Origin: Streptomyces cirratus
GTDB lineage: Bacteria; Actinomycetota; Actinomycetes; Streptomycetales; Streptomycetaceae
Length of the DNA: 64,000 nucleotides
Reading direction: 5' to 3'
Assembly: GCF_014650775.1 (NCBI RefSeq)
Contig: NZ_BMVP01000001.1
Coordinates: forward strand, 186,001-250,000
In this document: piece by piece, positions 1-7,004 of the stretch
Numbering within the stretch: the stretch's first letter is position 1
How the letters are laid out: each line of letters begins with the position of its first letter
Notes under the pieces: generated by a model
Database searches by the model: none
Seen by the model: only the letters and a program-made list of their open reading frames with translations
What the model was told of the DNA's origin: nothing
Made by a program: the position numbers and the translations under genes

Positions 1-311
1 GCACCCTCTCGGGCGGCGAACAGCAGATGCTCGCCATGGGCCGCGCGCTCATGTCCCGGCCGAAGCTGCTCATGCTGGACGAGCCGTCGATGGGCCTCTC
101 GCCGCTCATGATGCAGAAGATCATGGCGACGATCGCCGAACTCAAGTCCCAGGGCACGACCATCCTCCTGGTCGAGCAGAACGCCCAGGCGGCGCTCTCG
201 CTCGCCGACCAGGGCCACGTCATGGAGATCGGCAAGGTCGTCCTCTCCGGCCCCGGCCGCGAACTCCTCGTCAACGAGGACGTCCGCAAGGCCTACCTCG
301 GCGAGGACTGA
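1..311 (+). CDS. livF: Branched-chain amino acid ABC transporter ATP-binding protein, LivF type (C-terminal part only)
   Basis: The reading frame is open from the window edge, so the N-terminus and Walker A are missing; about 102 residues are seen. The fragment starts within the ABC signature (LSGGEQQ, visible residues 2-8), followed by Walker B LLMLDEPS (22-29). The switch-loop region reads LLVEQN, where LivF proteins typically carry Gln instead of the usual His. LivF is one of two cytoplasmic ATPases that energise uptake of leucine, isoleucine and valine with LivHM and a binding protein. The partners would lie upstream, outside the window. The stop is followed by a strong hairpin shared with the convergent ANTAR gene. 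LivF rather than another family member is an inference from the VEQN motif. Confidence 0.85.
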   Translation, partial: TLSGGEQQMLAMGRALMSRPKLLMLDEPSMGLSPLMMQKIMATIAELKSQGTTILLVEQNAQAALSLADQGHVMEIGKVVLSGPGRELLVNEDVRKAYLGED

Positions 312-329
312 CCCCTCCGCCGTACAACA

Positions 330-372
330 CGCGTGAGGCCCGCCACCGTCACCCGGTGGCGGGCCTCACGCG
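330..372. terminator. Bidirectional terminator hairpin
   Basis: A perfect 18-bp inverted repeat (330-347 with 355-372) and a 7-nt loop sit between the convergent livF-type gene and the ANTAR regulator gene. There is no U-tract, as is usual for Streptomyces terminators. It is placed to serve both genes. Confidence 0.8.
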
Positions 373-384
373 CGTTCCACGCCC

Positions 385-1074
385 CTACTTGGCGGCGTTC
401 TGCTTCTTCTCCTCGGCGTCCTCGATGACCGCCTCGGCAACCTGCTGCATGGACATACGGCGGTCCATGGAGGTCTTCTGGATCCACCGGAACGCGGCCG
501 GCTCGCTCAGACCGTACTGGGTCTGCAGGATGCTCTTCGCCCGGTCCACCAGCTTGCGGGTCTCCAGCCGCAGCGAAAGGTCCGCGACCTCCTTCTCCAG
601 CGCCTTCAACTCGGCGAACCGGGAGACGGCCATCTCGATGGCCGGAACGACGTCGCTCTTGCTGAACGGCTTCACCAGGTACGCCATCGCCCCGGCGTCA
701 CGGGCCCGCTCCACGAGGTCGCGTTGCGAGAACGCGGTCAGCATCAGCACCGGCGCGATGGACTCCTCCGCGATCTTCTCGGCGGCGGAGATCCCGTCGA
801 GGACCGGCATCTTCACATCGAGGATCACCAGGTCGGGCCGGTGCTCCCGGGCCAGCTCGACGGCGGCCTGGCCGTCCCCGGCCTCGCCGACGACGGAGTA
901 CCCCTCCTCTTCGAGCATCTCTTTCAGGTCGAGACGGATGAGCGCCTCGTCCTCGGCGATGACGACGCGGGTCGTCAGCGGCGGAACGTGCGACTGGTCG
1001 GCGTCGGGCGTGGGCGTCGACTCGTGCTCGGCGGTCACGGGTGGCTCCTCGTTGCGGGGCGATTCAGCTCCCAT
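385..1074 (-). CDS. pdtaR: ANTAR-domain response regulator (PdtaR-like)
   Basis: A 229-residue two-domain protein. Residues about 35-150 form a receiver domain with the acidic pair E41/D42, the likely phospho-acceptor D86 (in LVILDVKMP), T113 and K135 (YLVKPFS). The C-terminal region, about 155-220, is an ANTAR RNA-binding domain (KSILQTQYGLSEPAAFRWIQ is typical). Family members bind paired hairpins in nascent mRNA and prevent termination when phosphorylated, usually by a PdtaS-type kinase; none is in this window. The first about 34 residues are a Pro/Glu/Thr-rich extension beyond the receiver fold. The ATG at 1074 is the only start giving a complete receiver with this extension, but a start nearer residue 33 is possible. 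Convergent with livF. Confidence 0.9.
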   Translation of the reverse strand: MGAESPRNEEPPVTAEHESTPTPDADQSHVPPLTTRVVIAEDEALIRLDLKEMLEEEGYSVVGEAGDGQAAVELAREHRPDLVILDVKMPVLDGISAAEKIAEESIAPVLMLTAFSQRDLVERARDAGAMAYLVKPFSKSDVVPAIEMAVSRFAELKALEKEVADLSLRLETRKLVDRAKSILQTQYGLSEPAAFRWIQKTSMDRRMSMQQVAEAVIEDAEEKKQNAAK

Positions 1075-1138
1075 GAGCCTACCTAGCTCCTGTATGTTTG
1101 TGTCACGGAGGGTCTTCGGTATCCTTCGTTTCCAAGGG

Positions 1139-1211
1139 GCCCCGGTAGCCCAGCGGTAGAGGCAATGGATTCAAAACCCATTCAGCGTCGGTTCGAATCC
1201 GACCCGGGGTA
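1139..1211 (+). tRNA. tRNA with anticodon CAA (Leu-type codon UUG) but a short variable loop
   Basis: The folded cloverleaf has acceptor stem 1139-1145/1204-1210 (first pair G-U), a 3-bp D stem 1148-1150/1161-1163, anticodon stem 1165-1169/1177-1181 with an A-C mismatch at the last pair, anticodon CAA at 1172-1174, a 5-nt variable loop 1182-1186 and T stem 1187-1191/1199-1203 with loop TTCGAAT. The CCA end is not encoded. CAA reads the leucine codon UUG, yet normal bacterial tRNA-Leu is class II with a long variable arm. The fold is convincing; the amino acid charged is uncertain. Confidence 0.8.
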
Positions 1212-1226
1212 CTTCTCCTTATTTTC

Positions 1227-1255
1227 GAAGGTCACGCGCGAAGCGCGTGACCTTC
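1227..1255 (+). terminator. Hairpin terminator after the tRNA
   Basis: A 13-bp perfect inverted repeat (1227-1239 with 1243-1255) around a GAA loop lies 15 nt after the tRNA 3' end. Position and stability fit a factor-independent terminator for the tRNA transcript. No U-run follows. Confidence 0.65.
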
Positions 1256-1322
1256 ACTCGTTCCAGCGAAGCTCCGCCGGAATCGACTGCGTGAGCGAAA
1301 TGCTCACGCCAGCGTCGGCCGC

Positions 1323-1513
1323 ATGTACGACATGCTCACCCGCAACCACGTGATCGGGCTGCTCGCCGACGGACGCAGCCTGAACTCCGTCAGCAAGGGG
1401 ACCGGCATATCCCGGTCGACCATCCAGGCCTGGCAAACCCGGCTCGAACCCTCACCCCACCCTGCTCGGCCCCCACCGACAAGCCCGCCTACGCCTATCT
1501 GCGCGGCCTCTGA
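1323..1513 (+). pseudogene. Remnant of an HTH / LAGLIDADG homing-endonuclease-like gene
   Basis: The first about 43 codons from ATG 1323 give an intact helix-turn-helix segment (GRSLNSVSKGTGISRSTIQ). This resembles, from memory, the N-terminus of a Streptomyces family in which an HTH is followed by a LAGLIDADG-type domain. The frame then degenerates. In a shifted frame the residues PAYAYLRGL precede a TGA at 1511-1513, matching the place where intact members read AYAYLLGLYLGDG. So at least one frameshift around 1440-1475 and loss of the whole catalytic part are seen. It sits 110 bp after the tRNA, the usual neighbourhood of this family. The peptide from ATG 1323 would be meaningless after the HTH. 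Confidence 0.65.
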
Positions 1514-1571
1514 TGGCCCAAGCGCTGGTGAAGCCCCTGGGCGGACGGTAGCGGCAGGGCCTGACAGCGGG

Positions 1572-2027
1572 TCAGGGGAGGTCGGGGTTGCCGCCGAGGT
1601 TGGCGACCATGCGGCGGAGGGTGTCGATGGTGGCGGCGTAGGCGGGGGTGTCGATGCCCTGGCGGATGCGGGTGTGGACGGCCGCGTTGCGGTCGTGGGC
1701 TCGCAGGCGGCCGGCTTCGCCTTCGACGGTGAGGGCGAGGGCGCCGCTGGTGGTGGTGAGCCAGCCCCGGTCGGTGAGGTCGTCGTAGACGGCTTCGAAG
1801 TCGGTGTTCTGGTCGTCGAAGCGGGTGAGCTTGCCGGTGAGGGCGGTTCTGGTCCAGGCGCCGGGGGCGCCTGCCACGTGGTTGAGGATCCACCAGTGGG
1901 GTTGGGTGAGGTCTTCTTCGGCGAGGGCGGTGCGCAGGCTGGTGATGACGAGGTTGGCGGCTTCGCGGCTCCAGTAGCCGATGGCTTGGGCGGCGACCTG
2001 CTCTTGGGGGTAGTGCTTGAAGTCCAT
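1572..2027 (-). CDS. MarR-family-like winged-helix regulator
   Basis: 151 residues from ATG 2027 (MDFKHYPQEQ). The fold pattern is MarR-like: an N-terminal dimerisation helix, a wHTH around residues 45-105 (WWILNHVAG, then a wing near LTTTSGALALT) and a long C-terminal helix. It looks like the subgroup resembling MarR proteins that act on maleylpyruvate- or thiol-linked genes, but no ligand can be named. A TTG seven codons upstream is in frame, but it lies inside the promoter palindrome, and the predicted transcription start falls on the ATG, so 2027 was chosen and a leaderless mRNA is likely. Divergent from the acetyltransferase gene. Confidence 0.7.
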   Translation of the reverse strand: MDFKHYPQEQVAAQAIGYWSREAANLVITSLRTALAEEDLTQPHWWILNHVAGAPGAWTRTALTGKLTRFDDQNTDFEAVYDDLTDRGWLTTTSGALALTVEGEAGRLRAHDRNAAVHTRIRQGIDTPAYAATIDTLRRMVANLGGNPDLP

Positions 2028-2033
2028 GCGGTG

Positions 2034-2064
2034 AAGGTAGGACCTCAACTTAGCTTGAGGTCAA
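2034..2064 (-). promoter_or_regulatory. MerR/SoxR-type promoter with 19-bp spacer and dyad operator
   Basis: On the minus strand TTGACC (2059-2064) and TACCTT (2034-2039) are separated by exactly 19 bp. Nearly all of that spacer is the inverted repeat GACCTCAA-N6-TTGAGGTC (2041-2062 on the plus strand). A dyad inside an over-long spacer is the hallmark of promoters activated by MerR-family proteins, and the arms match the SoxR-box type CCTCAAG...TTGAGG. The -10 element ends 7 nt before ATG 2027. A MarR autorepressor binding the same dyad is the alternative. Confidence 0.65.
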
Positions 2065-2134
2065 GCCTCCAGGCGTTCTCCGGCGGTCCGGGAGAATCGG
2101 AGCGGAGCGGTCAGGCGGACGAAAGGGGTGGGCA

Positions 2135-2644
2135 GTGCAGTTGCGGGACGTGGAGCTCGGCGATGTCGGTGCGTACGTGAGGATGCGGTGCGATCCGGCG
2201 ATGATGGGCGATCTGGGCGGGCCGTTGCCGCGTGCGGGTATCGAGGAGAAGGTCGAGCGGGATGTCCGCAGGGCGGCGGCGGATCTCGACTGGATCAAGA
2301 TGATCGTTCCTGATCCGGCCGTGCCGGCGGTGGTGGCGGGCTCGGTGACCTTGTGGTCGCACGACTCGCAGGACGGTCCGGTGTCGGAGATCGGGTGGAT
2401 GGTGCTGCCGGAGTTCCAGGGGCGGGGGCTGGGCAAGCGTGCCGTCCGCAGCTTGCTGGAGCGGGCGCGGGAGGAGGGGCGCTGGGGGTTGGTGCACGCG
2501 TTTCCGGCAGTGGACAACGGTGCTTCGAACGGTATCTGCCGGTCTCTTGGTTTCCGGCTGCTGGCCGCGCGTGAGGTGGTGTTCGCGGGGCGGGTGCTGG
2601 CGGCGAACCACTGGGTGGTGGATCCGGGTACCGATCTGGCGTGA
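2135..2644 (+). CDS. GNAT-family N-acetyltransferase
   Basis: 169 residues from GTG 2135, preceded by GAAAGGGG. The acetyl-CoA-binding signature is visible as VLPEFQGRGLGKRAV at residues 90-104, followed by the C-terminal part (NGASNGICRSLGFRLL) typical of the fold. The N-terminal segment LRDVELGDVGAY is also usual for the family. Such proteins transfer an acetyl group to an amine of a small molecule, peptide or protein; the substrate cannot be told from sequence. The gene is divergent from the MarR-like gene with about 107 bp between them, so the dyad promoter there could also influence it. Confidence 0.85.
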   Translation: MQLRDVELGDVGAYVRMRCDPAMMGDLGGPLPRAGIEEKVERDVRRAAADLDWIKMIVPDPAVPAVVAGSVTLWSHDSQDGPVSEIGWMVLPEFQGRGLGKRAVRSLLERAREEGRWGLVHAFPAVDNGASNGICRSLGFRLLAAREVVFAGRVLAANHWVVDPGTDLA

Positions 2645-2705
2645 GGGTGTCCCGCCGGGAGCGGGTGCTTCCGGCGGGTTGGCGTACGCGGCCGATCCGG
2701 TGTCG

Positions 2706-4133
2706 TCAGCGGACGGCGTCGCCGATGTGGTGGACGCGGACCAGGTTGGTGGAGCCGGTGACGCCGGGGGGTGAGCCGGCGGTGATGACGACGATGTCGC
2801 CGGGTACGCAGCGTCCGATCCGCAGGAGTTCCTCTTCGACCTGGTCGACCATGGCGTCGGTGGAGTCGACGTGGGGTCCGAGGAAGGTTTCGACGCCCCA
2901 GGTGAGGTTGAGCTGGGAGCGGGTGGCGGGGTCGGGGGTGAAGGCGAGGAGGGGGATGGGTGAGCGGTAGCGGGAGAGGCGGCGGACGGTGTCTCCGCTC
3001 TGGGTGAAGGCGACGAGGAATTTGGCGCCGAGGAAGTCGCCCATTTCGGCGGCGGCGCGGGCTACGGCGCCACCTTGGGTGCGGGGTTTGTTGCGTTCGG
3101 TGAGCGGGGGGAGGCCTTTGGCGAGGATGTCTTCTTCGGCGGCTTCGACGATGCGTGCCATGGTGCGTACGGTTTCGACGGGGTGTTTGCCGACGCTGGT
3201 TTCCCCGGAGAGCATGACGGCGTCGGTTCCGTCGATGATGGCGTTTGCGACGTCGGAGGCTTCGGCGCGGGTGGGCCGGGAGTTTTCGATCATCGAGTCG
3301 AGCATTTGGGTGGCGACGATGACCGGTTTGGCGTTGCGCTTGGCGAGTTTGACGGCGCGCTTTTGCACGATCGGGACTTGTTCGAGTGGCATTTCGACGC
3401 CGAGGTCGCCGCGGGCGACCATGATGCCGTCGAAGGCGGCGACGATGTCGTCGATGTTCTCCACGGCCTGGGGCTTTTCGATCTTCGCGATGACGGGGAG
3501 CCGGCGGCCTTCCTCGTCCATGATGCGGTGGACGTCTTCGATGTCGCGGCCGCTGCGGACGAAGGAGAGGGCGATGATGTCGGCGCCGGCGCGCAGGGCC
3601 CAGCGGAGGTCTTCGATGTCTTTTTCGGAGAGGGCGGGGACGGAGACTGCGACGCCGGGGAGGTTGAGTCCCTTGTGGTCGGAGACCATGCCGCCTTCGA
3701 TGACGAGGGTGTGGACGTGGGGGCCGTCGACGCCTACGACTTGGAGGGTGACGCGGCCGTCGTCGACGAGGATGCGTTCGCCTGTGGTGACGTCTGCGGC
3801 GAGGCCTTTGTAGGTGGTGCCGCAGGTGTGGCGGTCGCCTTCGTGGTCTTCGACGGTGATGGTGAATTCGTCGCCGCGTTCAAGGAGTACGGGTCCTTCG
3901 TGGAAGCGGCCGAGGCGGATCTTCGGGCCTTGAAGGTCGGCGAGGACGCCGACGCTGCGGCCGGTCTCGTCGGAGGCCTTGCGTACGCGCTGGTAGCGCT
4001 CCTCGTGTTCGGCGTAGGTGCCGTGGCTGAGGTTGAGGCGGGCGATGTCCATTCCGGCTTCGACCAGGGCTTTGATCTGGTCGTATGAGTCGGTGGCGGG
4101 TCCCAGGGTACAAACGATTTTTGCTCGGCGCAT
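2706..4133 (-). CDS. pyk: Pyruvate kinase
   Basis: 475 residues, normal for bacterial pyruvate kinase, converting phosphoenolpyruvate and ADP to pyruvate and ATP in glycolysis. ATG 4133 gives the canonical N-terminus MRRAKIVCTLGPA; longer open frame upstream runs into the promoter and is ignored. Substrate-site NLSHG is at residues 34-38, the B domain lies at about 69-168, the active-site lysine K220 is within AKIEKPQAVE, the metal ligands lie in MVARGDLGVEMP (238-249), and ATQMLDSM is at 274-281. The C-terminal domain (from about 345) holds the regulatory region with FTQSGDT. Streptomyces usually carry two pyk genes; which one this is cannot be settled from sequence alone. Confidence 0.97.
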   Translation of the reverse strand: MRRAKIVCTLGPATDSYDQIKALVEAGMDIARLNLSHGTYAEHEERYQRVRKASDETGRSVGVLADLQGPKIRLGRFHEGPVLLERGDEFTITVEDHEGDRHTCGTTYKGLAADVTTGERILVDDGRVTLQVVGVDGPHVHTLVIEGGMVSDHKGLNLPGVAVSVPALSEKDIEDLRWALRAGADIIALSFVRSGRDIEDVHRIMDEEGRRLPVIAKIEKPQAVENIDDIVAAFDGIMVARGDLGVEMPLEQVPIVQKRAVKLAKRNAKPVIVATQMLDSMIENSRPTRAEASDVANAIIDGTDAVMLSGETSVGKHPVETVRTMARIVEAAEEDILAKGLPPLTERNKPRTQGGAVARAAAEMGDFLGAKFLVAFTQSGDTVRRLSRYRSPIPLLAFTPDPATRSQLNLTWGVETFLGPHVDSTDAMVDQVEEELLRIGRCVPGDIVVITAGSPPGVTGSTNLVRVHHIGDAVR

Positions 4134-4187
4134 GAGGCGAGCGTATGCCCCTACCAGGGAGTAGGAAATTGGTTCCGGGTGTCCACT

Positions 4188-4214
4188 CAACAACCTTTGG
4201 GAGAAAGGTTGTTG
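4188..4214 (-). promoter_or_regulatory. Perfect inverted repeat upstream of pyk
   Basis: An 11-bp perfect inverted repeat CAACAACCTTT-GGGAG-AAAGGTTGTTG lies 55-81 bp upstream of the pyk start and 20 bp from the terminator of the preceding gene. It is AT-richer than its surroundings, has no U-tract and falls in the pyk promoter region. An operator is the preferred reading; a second terminator for the SIMPL gene is the alternative. Confidence 0.45.
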
Positions 4215-4233
4215 ACATTTGTTGAATGTGCGT

Positions 4234-4257
4234 GGGGGTGCTCTGATGAGCACCCCC
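4234..4257 (-). terminator. Terminator of the SIMPL-domain gene
   Basis: A 10-bp GC-rich perfect stem (4234-4243 with 4248-4257) with a TGAT loop lies 20 bp beyond the stop codon of the SIMPL-domain gene on the minus strand. Confidence 0.7.
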
Positions 4258-4277
4258 GGAATGCCGTCATGGGGGTG

Positions 4278-4982
4278 TCAGAGCCGGGGCGGGGTCATGG
4301 TGAAGCGGGCGTTCACCTGGGCGTAGACGGTCTGGCGCTGGGGTTCGAGGTCGAGTGGCGGTGCGCCGGCGTCTTCGGCGGGGGCGCCGTAGGCCATGGT
4401 GCGCATGCCGGCACCGGCGGGGGTGCCGTAGGGGGTGGCGTCGTCGGCGCCGAGGTCGGCGAGTTCGACGAGGGCGGTGAGGCCGGCGCCGAGGGCTTCG
4501 GCGTATTCGCGGGCGCGCTGGACGGCTTCGAGTACGGCTTGGCGGCGGGCTTGGCCGTGGGCGGGTGAGGTGGGGCGCAGGGCCCACCAGGGGCCGTCGA
4601 CGCGGGTGAGGTCGAGGTCGGCGAGGCGGGTGGTGAGTTCGCCGAGGGTGGTGAAGTCGCTCAGTTCGGCGGTGATGACGACGCGGCCGTGGTAGGCGCG
4701 GACGCGTTCGGCGCGGCCGTGGCGGGTGAGTTCGGGGGTGATGGAGAAGGCGCCGGTTTCGAGTTTTTCGACGGGGTCGCCGTAGCTCTTGATGAGGTCG
4801 AGTACGGCGTTGTTGCGGCGGGTGAGGTCTTCGAGTGCGGTGCGGCGGTCGGTGCCGCGGGCGTTGACGGTGATGCCGATGCGGGCGATTTCGGGGTCGA
4901 CTTCGAGCCGGGCTTCGCCGCGGACCGCGACGCGCGGGACTTCGGGGGTTCCGTAGGGCTGGTGCATGGCGTCCTGAGTCAT
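4278..4982 (-). CDS. SIMPL domain-containing protein (DUF541)
   Basis: 234 residues from ATG 4982. The segment VAVRGEARLEVDPEIARIGITVNARGTDR at the N-terminus and the C-terminal QVNARFTM strand are characteristic of SIMPL-domain (BP26/OMP28-like) proteins. No convincing signal peptide or membrane segment is seen, so it is probably cytoplasmic in this organism. The region between about 190 and 215 is Ala/Gly/Pro-rich and variable. Family function is poorly known; members are linked to stress responses and cell-surface assemblies. It is divergent from the 5'-nucleotidase gene with 129 bp between starts and followed by its own terminator, so it is probably monocistronic. Confidence 0.8.
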   Translation of the reverse strand: MTQDAMHQPYGTPEVPRVAVRGEARLEVDPEIARIGITVNARGTDRRTALEDLTRRNNAVLDLIKSYGDPVEKLETGAFSITPELTRHGRAERVRAYHGRVVITAELSDFTTLGELTTRLADLDLTRVDGPWWALRPTSPAHGQARRQAVLEAVQRAREYAEALGAGLTALVELADLGADDATPYGTPAGAGMRTMAYGAPAEDAGAPPLDLEPQRQTVYAQVNARFTMTPPRL

Positions 4983-5111
4983 GGTTTCACTGTCGCACTG
5001 TCGCTCGTCCGGGTGTGGTCATCGGATCGAAACCTGTTGGGGGTGTTGTGGGTTGTTACCCGTGGGTCAGAATCTACGCGCGTTGTATACGCCTCAGACA
5101 GGGGAGATGGC

Positions 5112-6926
5112 ATGGCGTTCGACCGCAGGACTTTTCTGGGTACTTCGGCTGCGACGGGTGCGGCTGTGGCGCTGGCGGGGGGCGCGGGCACTCCGGCCGC
5201 GGCCGCGGTGAGCGGGCAGCAGCCGGGGCACGGGCCCGGGCCGCGGACGTACTCGTTCACGGTGATGGGGACGACCGATCTGCACGGGAACGTCTTCAAC
5301 TGGGACTACTTCACGGACAAGGAGTTCGACGACAAGGCCCACAACGACGTCGGTCTCGCGAAGATCTCCACGCTGGTGGAGCGGGTGCGGGCGCAGAAGG
5401 GGCGCTGTAACACGCTGCTGATCGATGCCGGAGACACGATCCAGGGCACGCAGCTGGCGTACTACTACGCGAAGGTGGATCCGATCACCGCGCGGCGGGG
5501 TCCGGTGCATCCGATGGCGCAGGCGATGAACGCGATCGGGTACGACGCCGCGGCGCTCGGCAACCACGAGTTCAACTACGGCATTCCGGTGTTGCGCAAG
5601 TTCCAGGAGCAGTGCCGTTTCCCGTTGCTGGGGGCGAATGCGCTGGATGCGAAGACGTTGCAGCCGGCGTTCCCGCCGTACAGCATGCACCGGTTGCGGA
5701 CTCCGCACGGGCGGGATGTGAAGGTGGCGGTGCTGGGGTTGACGAATCCGGGGATCGCGATCTGGGACAAGGCGAACGTGCAGGGGAAGATGACGTTCCC
5801 GGGTCTGGAGGAGCAGGCGGCGAAGTTCGTGCCGCGGCTGCGTTCGATGGGCGCCGATGTGGTGGTCGTGGCGGCGCATTCGGGTTCCAGCGGTACGTCG
5901 AGCTACGGGGACCAGCTGCCGTACGTCGAGAACGCGGCCGGGCTGGTGGCGGAGCAGGTGCCGGGGATCGACGCGATCTTGGTGGGTCATGCGCACACGG
6001 AGATCCCCGAGTACCGGGTGAGGAACAAGGCGACCGGTAAGGACGTGGTGCTGTCCGAGCCGTTGAAGTGGGGGCAGCGGCTGACGTTGTTCGACTTCGA
6101 GCTGGTGTGGGAGCGGGGTCGCTGGTCGGTGGCGAAGGTCGCGGCGCAGGTGCTGGATTCGAACACGGCGGTGGAGGATCCGAAGATCACGGGGCTGTTG
6201 TCGGACGAGCACCGCAAGGTCGTCGCGTACGTGAACCAGGTGATCGGTACGTCGGTGCAGGCGATGTCTTCGGCTGAGGGTCCGGTGAAGGACGTTCCGA
6301 TCATCGATCTGATCAACCACGTGCAGGCGGAGACGGTGAAGGCGGCTCTGGCGGGTACGCAGTGGGCGGCGCTGCCGGTGTTGTCGCAGGCTTCGTGTTT
6401 CTCGCGGACGGCGGCGATCCCGGCCGGGCAGGTGACGATCAAGGATGCGGCGGGGCTGTACCCGTTTGAGAACACCTTGGAGGCGCGGCTGCTGACGGGT
6501 GCGCAGGTGAAGGATTACCTCGAGTACTCGGCGCGGTATTACGTGCGTACTGCTCCGGGCGATGTGGTGGACCCGGCGAAGTTGACGAACTCGGAGAACG
6601 TTCCGGATTACAACTATGACGCGGTGTACGGGTTGACGTACGACATCGACATCGCGCAGCCGGTGGGGTCGCGGATCACGGGGTTGGCCTTCCAGGGGAA
6701 GCCGTTGGATCCGGCGGCGCGGTTCGTGTTCGCGGTGAACAACTACCGGGCCTCGGGCGGGGGGAACTTCCCGCACGTCCCGCAGGCCGGGCAGCTGTGG
6801 TCGAACTCGGAGGAGATACGCAACACGATCATCCAGTGGGTGAAGGCGAAGGGGACGATCGATCCGGCGCAGTTCGCTTCGGTGGACTGGCGGCTGACGC
6901 GGGCCGGGGTGCCGGTCTTCGCGTAG
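5112..6926 (+). CDS. Tat-exported 5'-nucleotidase / 2',3'-cyclic-nucleotide phosphodiesterase
   Basis: 604 residues from ATG 5112 (GGGGAGATGGC upstream gives the ribosome site). A twin-arginine signal peptide is clear: DRRTFLG at 4-10, a hydrophobic core and AAAA cleavage region near 30. The calcineurin-like metallophosphatase domain follows, with metal-binding motifs TTDLHGN, DAGDTIQG, LGNHEFN and GHAHTEIP. The C-terminal 5'-nucleotidase domain runs from about residue 370 to the end and contains YPFENTLEA and NNYRASGGGNFP. Members hydrolyse extracellular nucleotides to nucleosides and phosphate, scavenging phosphate and nucleosides outside the membrane. No clear PHO box was found in the 129-bp upstream region. 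Cofactor binding before export explains Tat use. Confidence 0.93.
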   Translation: MAFDRRTFLGTSAATGAAVALAGGAGTPAAAAVSGQQPGHGPGPRTYSFTVMGTTDLHGNVFNWDYFTDKEFDDKAHNDVGLAKISTLVERVRAQKGRCNTLLIDAGDTIQGTQLAYYYAKVDPITARRGPVHPMAQAMNAIGYDAAALGNHEFNYGIPVLRKFQEQCRFPLLGANALDAKTLQPAFPPYSMHRLRTPHGRDVKVAVLGLTNPGIAIWDKANVQGKMTFPGLEEQAAKFVPRLRSMGADVVVVAAHSGSSGTSSYGDQLPYVENAAGLVAEQVPGIDAILVGHAHTEIPEYRVRNKATGKDVVLSEPLKWGQRLTLFDFELVWERGRWSVAKVAAQVLDSNTAVEDPKITGLLSDEHRKVVAYVNQVIGTSVQAMSSAEGPVKDVPIIDLINHVQAETVKAALAGTQWAALPVLSQASCFSRTAAIPAGQVTIKDAAGLYPFENTLEARLLTGAQVKDYLEYSARYYVRTAPGDVVDPAKLTNSENVPDYNYDAVYGLTYDIDIAQPVGSRITGLAFQGKPLDPAARFVFAVNNYRASGGGNFPHVPQAGQLWSNSEEIRNTIIQWVKAKGTIDPAQFASVDWRLTRAGVPVFA

Positions 6927-7004
6927 CCACGTTGGCCGGCCGGCCTTGGTGTGGCCGGGTGCCGCCGGGCCGGTCCCGCGTGGCCGGTTGTCGGGTGGTG
7001 GCCG

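Noticed and set aside
4983..5111. PHO box upstream of the Tat-exported 5'-nucleotidase
   Set aside because: No pair of GTTCACC-type direct repeats at 11-bp spacing is visible; only scattered GTTG/GTTA motifs.
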